Assembly (NCBI GenBank): GCA_964584245.1
Contig: CAZOZK010000051.1
Location: forward strand, 1 to 7,821
From: CAZOZK01 sp964584245
Lineage (GTDB): Bacteria; Patescibacteriota; Microgenomatia; UBA1400; PJMF01
DNA: 7,821 bases
Direction: 5' to 3'
This document shows, piece by piece, positions 4,486-7,821 of the stretch (the first letter of the stretch is position 1; each line of letters opens with the position of its first letter). The notes below the pieces were generated by a model, which saw nothing but the letters and a program-made list of their open reading frames with translations, did no database searches and was not told the origin of the DNA. Made by a program: the position numbers and the translations under genes.

Positions 4486-5187
4486 ATGTCTTCACAATTT
4501 CACATTGCAATCGATGGTCCAGTTGCCGCTGGCAAAGGGACAGTCTCACGTTTAGTCGCAGAGCGATTAGGCTTTGTGTACATAGACACCGGTGCAATGT
4601 ATAGAATGACTGCATTACTTGCAAAACAAAATGATGTGCCTTTTTCTGATGAAGATAAGGTAACTGATTTAGTAAAAGGCGCGCAGATGGATCTGCGCGC
4701 ACCACTAGAAGAATCTGAAAAGGATGGCCGTTTAGCAACTGTGTTGCTAAACGGCCAAGACGTCTCTTGGCAAATTCGCACTGAAGAAATTTCTTCAGGT
4801 GCATCCCAAGTAGCAGCGCTTGCCAAAGTTCGTCACGAACTCGTCGCCAAACAACAAGAAATTGCTGTGGGCAAAAACGTAGTTATGGAAGGTCGAGACA
4901 TTACGTATCGTGTCTTGCCAAACGCACAACTCAAAATTTATCTTTCAGCATCTGACATCGTCCGCGCAAAACGCAGACACATGCAACTACTTACCAAAGG
5001 CACCGACGTCGCGTTTGATGAAGTCTACAAAGAACTCATCCAACGAGATGATCGCGACACCAACCGAGATGTCGATCCACTCCAAATTGTTCCTGACGCT
5101 TGGGTTATCGACACCAGCGATCTTACTATTGAACAAGCTGTAGAAATAATTGTAGGACGTGTGGGCGCCATGCTTGAAGCGGCTTAA
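4486..5187 (+). CDS. cmk: Cytidylate (CMP/dCMP) kinase
   Basis: Cmk phosphorylates CMP and dCMP with ATP to give the diphosphates, feeding RNA, DNA and phospholipid precursor pools. The 233-residue length is normal. The P-loop is GPVAAGKGT (residues 11-19), followed by DTGAMYR, LLNGQDVSWQIRTEEIS in the CMP-binding domain, EGRDI, the lid motif QRDDRDTNRDVDPL, and DAWVIDTSDLTIEQAVEII near the end. Compared with the usual GRDxGTVVFPDA, this protein reads GRDITYRVLPNA: the GT pair is replaced by TY and a valine by Arg, while the Arg-Asp pair is kept. The ATG at 4486 lacks a Shine-Dalgarno sequence. The stop (TAA, 5185-5187) lies 13 bp before the next gene, suggesting one transcript. The middle of the gene contains a striking cluster of inverted repeats, listed separately. 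Confidence 0.95.
   Translation: MSSQFHIAIDGPVAAGKGTVSRLVAERLGFVYIDTGAMYRMTALLAKQNDVPFSDEDKVTDLVKGAQMDLRAPLEESEKDGRLATVLLNGQDVSWQIRTEEISSGASQVAALAKVRHELVAKQQEIAVGKNVVMEGRDITYRVLPNAQLKIYLSASDIVRAKRRHMQLLTKGTDVAFDEVYKELIQRDDRDTNRDVDPLQIVPDAWVIDTSDLTIEQAVEIIVGRVGAMLEAA
4550..4572 (+). repeat. Imperfect hairpin in cmk mRNA
   Basis: GTTTAGTCGC and GCGATTAGGC surround AGA and can form 10 consecutive base pairs in RNA, three of them G-U. It encodes part of SRLVAERLGF, so protein constraint may explain it. It lies upstream of the stronger repeats of the same gene. Confidence 0.3.
4679..4700. repeat. Perfect 10-bp inverted repeat inside cmk
   Basis: GCGCGCAGAT and ATCTGCGCGC are exact reverse complements separated by GG. 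The arms are GC-rich (GCGCGC outside), in contrast to the surrounding AT-rich DNA. As RNA this would be a stable stem, with a practical loop of about four bases. It lies in frame in the segment coding GAQMDLR and does not interrupt the protein. Confidence 0.8.
4725..4757. repeat. Perfect 15-bp-arm hairpin with 3-nt loop inside cmk
   Basis: TGGCCGTTTAGCAAC (4725-4739) and GTTGCTAAACGGCCA (4743-4757) are exact reverse complements around TGT. This is the strongest secondary-structure element I found in the window. It is fully in frame, coding DGRLATVLLNGQ of the CMP-binding domain. No T-run follows, so it is not a standard intrinsic terminator. Such a perfect repeat is far beyond what chance predicts for 8 kb. 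Confidence 0.88.
4754..4771. repeat. 7-bp inverted repeat overlapping the 15-bp hairpin
   Basis: GCCAAGA (4754-4760) and TCTTGGC (4765-4771) are perfect arms around CGTC. The left arm shares bases 4754-4757 with the right arm of the larger hairpin, so full versions of the two folds cannot exist together in one RNA. Confidence 0.6.
4781..4798. repeat. 18-bp perfect palindrome inside cmk
   Basis: CTGAAGAAATTTCTTCAG equals its own reverse complement. With one bulged G (4798 or 4799) the flanking GCAC (4778-4781) and GTGC (4799-4802) can add to the stem. It encodes TEEISS of the conserved IRTEEIS region, so codon choice plus protein constraint is one explanation. It lies only 10 bp beyond the preceding inverted repeat. 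Confidence 0.75.
4827..4841. repeat. 7-bp inverted repeat inside cmk
   Basis: AGTTCGT and ACGAACT flank a single C at 4834. On its own this could be chance; it is listed because it continues the cluster that begins at 4679. Confidence 0.5.
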
Positions 5188-5200
5188 TAGCTTAATTTCC

Positions 5201-5497
5201 ATGCCAACTTTCACTCAACAAGAACTAGAAGAAATTCGTAGTAATACCGAACGTATTGAACGCGAGCGACTCAAAAAAGATGCTGACTCAGACGAAGATG
5301 ATTTTGATGATGACGGCGATGGCGATGAAAAAGGCTCGAGCAGAAAACGAAAATCTGCAAAGTCAAAATCTGCTGCAAAAAGTAGATCACGCTCAAAAAA
5401 ATCAAAAGAGCATGCACCGCTTGTCGAACGTCTCATTGGATTTATTTTGCTGTTGATCACCATTGCGGTCAGCTATCTCATCATGGTGCTGAATTAA
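5201..5497 (+). CDS. Small tail-anchored membrane protein with acidic and basic blocks
   Basis: ATG 5201 gives 98 residues. An in-frame GTG at 5159 would overlap cmk and add 14 residues of no evident value, so 5201 is preferred. Residues 1-26 form a charged helix (QQELEEIRSNTERIERERLKK). Residues 27-43 are almost purely Asp/Glu/Gly (DADSDEDDFDDDGDGDE), and 48-69 almost purely Lys/Arg/Ser/Ala, including SRSRSKKSK. A single hydrophobic helix spans about 78-97, ending VLN. This predicts a tail-anchored protein with the charged region in the cytoplasm. I do not recognise a family. The 13-bp gap after cmk and the absence of a clear promoter or Shine-Dalgarno suggest it is transcribed with cmk. The basic tract resembles that of the gene before cmk in composition but not in sequence. 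Confidence 0.7.
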   Translation: MPTFTQQELEEIRSNTERIERERLKKDADSDEDDFDDDGDGDEKGSSRKRKSAKSKSAAKSRSRSKKSKEHAPLVERLIGFILLLITIAVSYLIMVLN

Positions 5498-5530
5498 AAA
5501 TCGCACAAATCGCCCCACTATTCGCAGTTT

Positions 5531-5544
5531 ACGATTATTATCGT
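5531..5544. terminator. Weak hairpin at the convergent gene junction
   Basis: ACGAT and ATCGT pair around TATT and overlap the last codons of the - strand gene. With only five pairs and no long T-run on either strand, it is at best a weak bidirectional terminator. I see no better terminator candidate in 5498-5537. Confidence 0.15.
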
Positions 5545-7739
5545 GTCCATCCTTGCAAAATTTGATCTCTATTTTCAGTTCCTGGTTGGCCAGGTTGTCC
5601 TGGAGTTCCTGAAGGATTTGGCGTTGGCTTTGGTTTAAAGTAGGCTGGAGTACAGGCAACTTTTGGCTCAGTTCCCGGAATGAAAATATCCTCAATAACA
5701 GTTGGACAACTTGCACAGGCGAGTGTGCCAGTTTGTGCACAGATTGGAACCTTCACCATACCTTCTGGAGTTGGAAATACGTGCGGTTCTTCTGCAGATA
5801 ACAATGATCTCATAATTTTATTCCACATTGGGGATGCGCCGGTCACACCAGAGGCAATATAACTCATTGATGCATTATTGTTGTTGCCAACCCAAGTTGC
5901 GACGACGTACTCAGTGGTGTAGCCAAAGGTCCAGTTATCGCGCAAGTTATTGGTGGTTCCGGTTTTTACCGCGACTTGTTGGCCAGGAATATTCAACACA
6001 GATTGTGGTCCAAATGCTGGAGTTCGAGCTCGATTGTTTGAAAGAATTTCAGTGATTTGATACGCCACACGTGCATCGAGTGATCGTGATTGTGGACAGC
6101 CAAAACCATCGAGTGCGCAGGTGTTTCGATACAGCACTTCACCATCAGAATTTTTGACTTCAAGAATTGGATTGAGCTCAACAGTTTGTCCGTAATTTGC
6201 AAAGGTTCCATAGACTTCGGTCATATCGGTCATGAGCACCTCGCCGCCACCTAAAGTGAGCGAGAGTCCAAAGCGAGAGCGATCTGCCCAAGTGGAAATG
6301 CCCATATTTTCTGCCAACTGAATCATTGGTTCAATACCGTACTCAGCCAGCAACTTCACAGCAGGAATGTTGTAACTTGATGCGAGAGATTCGCGCAGTG
6401 TCACCCGACCTCTAAATGTGCCGTCATAATTTTTTGGTGTGTAAGGACGACTGCCTGCAATTTGGTAACTAATAGGTTTGTCTTCAATGATTGAGTTTGG
6501 TGTTTTTCCTTTTGAGAGCGCGAGCGCATAAGTGACTGGTTTGATAGAACTTCCCGGTTGTCGTGGTCGAAGTGTCACGTTTACTTGACCATCATTTTTA
6601 AAATTAAAGTAATCGGTGCTGCCAACCATTGCCAAAACTTCTCCTGTGGCTGGTTTTGTGACCATTGCTGCGCCATTTTGGACGCGCAAATTTTTGAGAC
6701 TATCAACTTCTGCAGTGACTAATGCTTGGGTGTTGTTATGCAATTCTAAATCGAGCGTAGTTCTCACTTCTAGGCCTTCTTGGTTGAGCATTTTATCTCC
6801 AAACTGGTCTGCCAATAACTCGCGAACATACATCACAAAGTGAGGAGCTTTTATATCAATTGTGTTACCGCGGAAATTCAAAATTTCACTTTTTGCAGAT
6901 TCCATATCTGCTTGCGAAATGTATCCATCTTCAACCATGCGGCGCAAGACTTCATCTTGGCGGGCGTAGGCTAGTTCTGGTCGGGATCCAAAAGGTGAGT
7001 AGACACTAGGAGACTGTGGTAAACCAGCCAACATACTTGCTTCTGCCAAACTTAAATCCCGTGCTGATTTTCCAAAATATGATTGAGCTGCTTCTTCAAT
7101 TCCGTAGGTTGCACCACCGTACGCAACTTGATTAAAGTACATCTCCAAAACTTGTTCTTTTGAGTAGGTTTTGGTCACGATCACCGCGAGAATAAATTCG
7201 CGCACTTTTCGTTTGACCGTTCTTTCTGGGGATAATAATCTATTTTTGACCAGCTGTTGGGTAATTGTTGAACCTCCTTGTACAGATTCATTTTTAGTGT
7301 TTGCCAAAAAGGCGCGGGTGATTCCGGCAACAGAAAATCCAAAATGAGTGTAAAAGTTTTTATCTTCGATAGCAATGGTTGCTTGCACCACATGTGGTGG
7401 TAATTCCTCTAAACGGATCAGGGTTCGATTTTCGTCCTCATAAATTTTGAACAGCAGCTCGTCATTTCGATCCAAAATTCGTGTGGTGACGCGTTGATCG
7501 CGTTCGACCAAATCGGTAACTGGTGGCAAATCTTTGAATGCAAAAATGTATACGCCATATGCAATAGCGCCAATTCCAATAGCTACGAGTATGACAGAAG
7601 CCAGCTTTGCAGCGATGGCGTGGGTTCGTTTTGATTTTAGAATTTTTTTACTGGTGCGGTAAAATGCTGATTTCAAAAATGCTTTGTAAGCGGCCACCAA
7701 CGGTTTATGGTTTGGTCGATAGGCTTTGCCAGCTTTCAT
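5538..7739 (-). CDS. Class A penicillin-binding protein (PBP1A-type glycosyltransferase/transpeptidase)
   Basis: This bifunctional peptidoglycan synthase polymerises lipid II and cross-links stem peptides outside the membrane. From ATG 7739 it has 733 residues. A very basic cytoplasmic tail (1-40) precedes one membrane helix (about 42-67). The GT51 domain shows IAIEDKNFYTHFG with catalytic Glu125, QGGSTITQQLVKN (154-166), RKVREFILA, EMYFNQVAYGGATYGIEEAAQSYFGK and AGLPQSPSVYSP. The transpeptidase has PGSSIKP (Ser397, Lys400), SYN (455-457) and KTGTTNN (592-598). The C-terminus has a Cys-containing module (Cys667, 675, 678, 696; GTLACASCP, FIPGTEP), as in many PBP1A proteins, and a Pro/Gly-rich end (GTPGQPGQPG). 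All catalytic motifs are intact. The frame remains open upstream to the window edge, so the true start may be farther upstream. It converges on the + strand genes and is transcribed separately. Confidence 0.95.
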   Translation of the reverse strand: MKAGKAYRPNHKPLVAAYKAFLKSAFYRTSKKILKSKRTHAIAAKLASVILVAIGIGAIAYGVYIFAFKDLPPVTDLVERDQRVTTRILDRNDELLFKIYEDENRTLIRLEELPPHVVQATIAIEDKNFYTHFGFSVAGITRAFLANTKNESVQGGSTITQQLVKNRLLSPERTVKRKVREFILAVIVTKTYSKEQVLEMYFNQVAYGGATYGIEEAAQSYFGKSARDLSLAEASMLAGLPQSPSVYSPFGSRPELAYARQDEVLRRMVEDGYISQADMESAKSEILNFRGNTIDIKAPHFVMYVRELLADQFGDKMLNQEGLEVRTTLDLELHNNTQALVTAEVDSLKNLRVQNGAAMVTKPATGEVLAMVGSTDYFNFKNDGQVNVTLRPRQPGSSIKPVTYALALSKGKTPNSIIEDKPISYQIAGSRPYTPKNYDGTFRGRVTLRESLASSYNIPAVKLLAEYGIEPMIQLAENMGISTWADRSRFGLSLTLGGGEVLMTDMTEVYGTFANYGQTVELNPILEVKNSDGEVLYRNTCALDGFGCPQSRSLDARVAYQITEILSNNRARTPAFGPQSVLNIPGQQVAVKTGTTNNLRDNWTFGYTTEYVVATWVGNNNNASMSYIASGVTGASPMWNKIMRSLLSAEEPHVFPTPEGMVKVPICAQTGTLACASCPTVIEDIFIPGTEPKVACTPAYFKPKPTPNPSGTPGQPGQPGTENRDQILQGWTR

Positions 7740-7821
7740 TTTGATAACACGATTTTTTCTCTTTTTCTTTGGAGTGTTGAGTTGTGATTTTTTGTTAACT
7801 AGTTTGCTGATCAGTTCTTTA
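7740..7821 (-). other. Open, Lys/Arg-rich in-frame extension upstream of the PBP start
   Basis: Reading the - strand in the frame of the PBP, codons from 7820 down to 7740 contain no stop and read KELISKLVNKKSQLNTPKKK followed by RKNRVIK before the Met at 7739. There is no ATG, GTG or TTG in this stretch, and I see neither a Shine-Dalgarno sequence nor a promoter before 7739. The basic composition continues that of the known tail. The gene therefore probably starts outside the window, which would give a longer cytoplasmic tail. Confidence 0.5.

Noticed and set aside
4043..4804. 253-codon reverse-strand frame with many Ala/Phe/Leu residues
   Set aside because: It is antisense to the Lys/Ala-rich gene and to cmk. 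Its hydrophobic look comes from the complement of AAA/GCx codons, and both + strand genes are well supported.
5159..5200. GTG start at 5159 for the tail-anchored protein
   Set aside because: It overlaps the end of cmk by 29 bases and adds an unremarkable 14-residue segment; ATG 5201 is simpler.
7386..7399. 14-bp perfect palindrome CACCACATGTGGTG
   Set aside because: It encodes the PPHVV motif common in PBP1A proteins on the - strand, so protein constraint explains it.
7758..7775. TPKKKRK resembling the SV40 nuclear localisation signal
   Set aside because: A short Lys/Arg run in a bacterial basic tail gives this by composition; there is no reason to infer nuclear targeting.
1..7821. Search for CRISPR arrays, tRNA or rRNA genes, tmRNA, insertion sequences and phage genes
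   Set aside because: No regularly spaced repeats, RNA gene signatures, transposase motifs or terminal repeats were seen on either strand.

Overview
The window looks like chromosome of a small-genome bacterium, most probably Candidatus Patescibacteria (CPR), with Microgenomates or a related lineage as a guess. The basis is moderately AT-rich DNA, tight packing, small Lys-rich membrane proteins, a bacterial PH-domain membrane protein beside a tiny two-helix protein, scarce Shine-Dalgarno sites, and promoters placed so that transcription would begin at the start codon. The standard genetic code suffices: no recognisable gene needs an in-frame TGA. Assignment to a phylum is inference; there is no rRNA or other strong marker here.

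Layout. 1-180 is a 59-codon reading frame that is either a very small gene or the tail of one beginning upstream. 220-1062 encodes a membrane protein with a C-terminal bacterial PH (bPH2/YdbS-like) domain. It overlaps by one base (TAATG) a 79-residue two-helix membrane protein (1062-1301). 1379-3499 encodes a 706-residue single-pass membrane protein: a cytoplasmic domain resembling a PP2C/PPM phosphatase without its metal-binding aspartates, an acidic linker, a basic segment, one transmembrane helix, a coiled coil and an external beta-propeller-like domain. Next come smpB (3547-3987, trans-translation), a small protein with a LiaI/DUF5668-like two-helix module and a histone-H1-like Lys/Ala/Pro tail (4059-4418), cmk (4486-5187, CMP kinase) and a 98-residue tail-anchored protein with adjacent acidic and basic blocks (5201-5497). 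All of these are on the + strand. A class A penicillin-binding protein (5538-7739, - strand) converges on them, and its frame stays open to the right edge of the window.

Functional reading. The window mixes housekeeping genes (smpB, cmk, PBP1A) with envelope proteins of unknown role. The PH protein and its partner are probably co-translated. The pseudo-phosphatase/propeller protein looks like a signalling or scaffolding receptor joining an extracytoplasmic sensor to a non-catalytic cytoplasmic domain. The two small membrane proteins flanking cmk carry strongly basic, low-complexity segments that could touch nucleic acid or acidic polymers at the membrane. This is inference.

The most unusual DNA-level signal is a cluster of perfect inverted repeats inside cmk (4679-4841). 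It includes a 15-bp-arm hairpin with a 3-nt loop, a 10-bp-arm hairpin and an 18-bp palindrome. Some arms overlap so that alternative folds exclude each other. A further palindrome lies just upstream of the gene.
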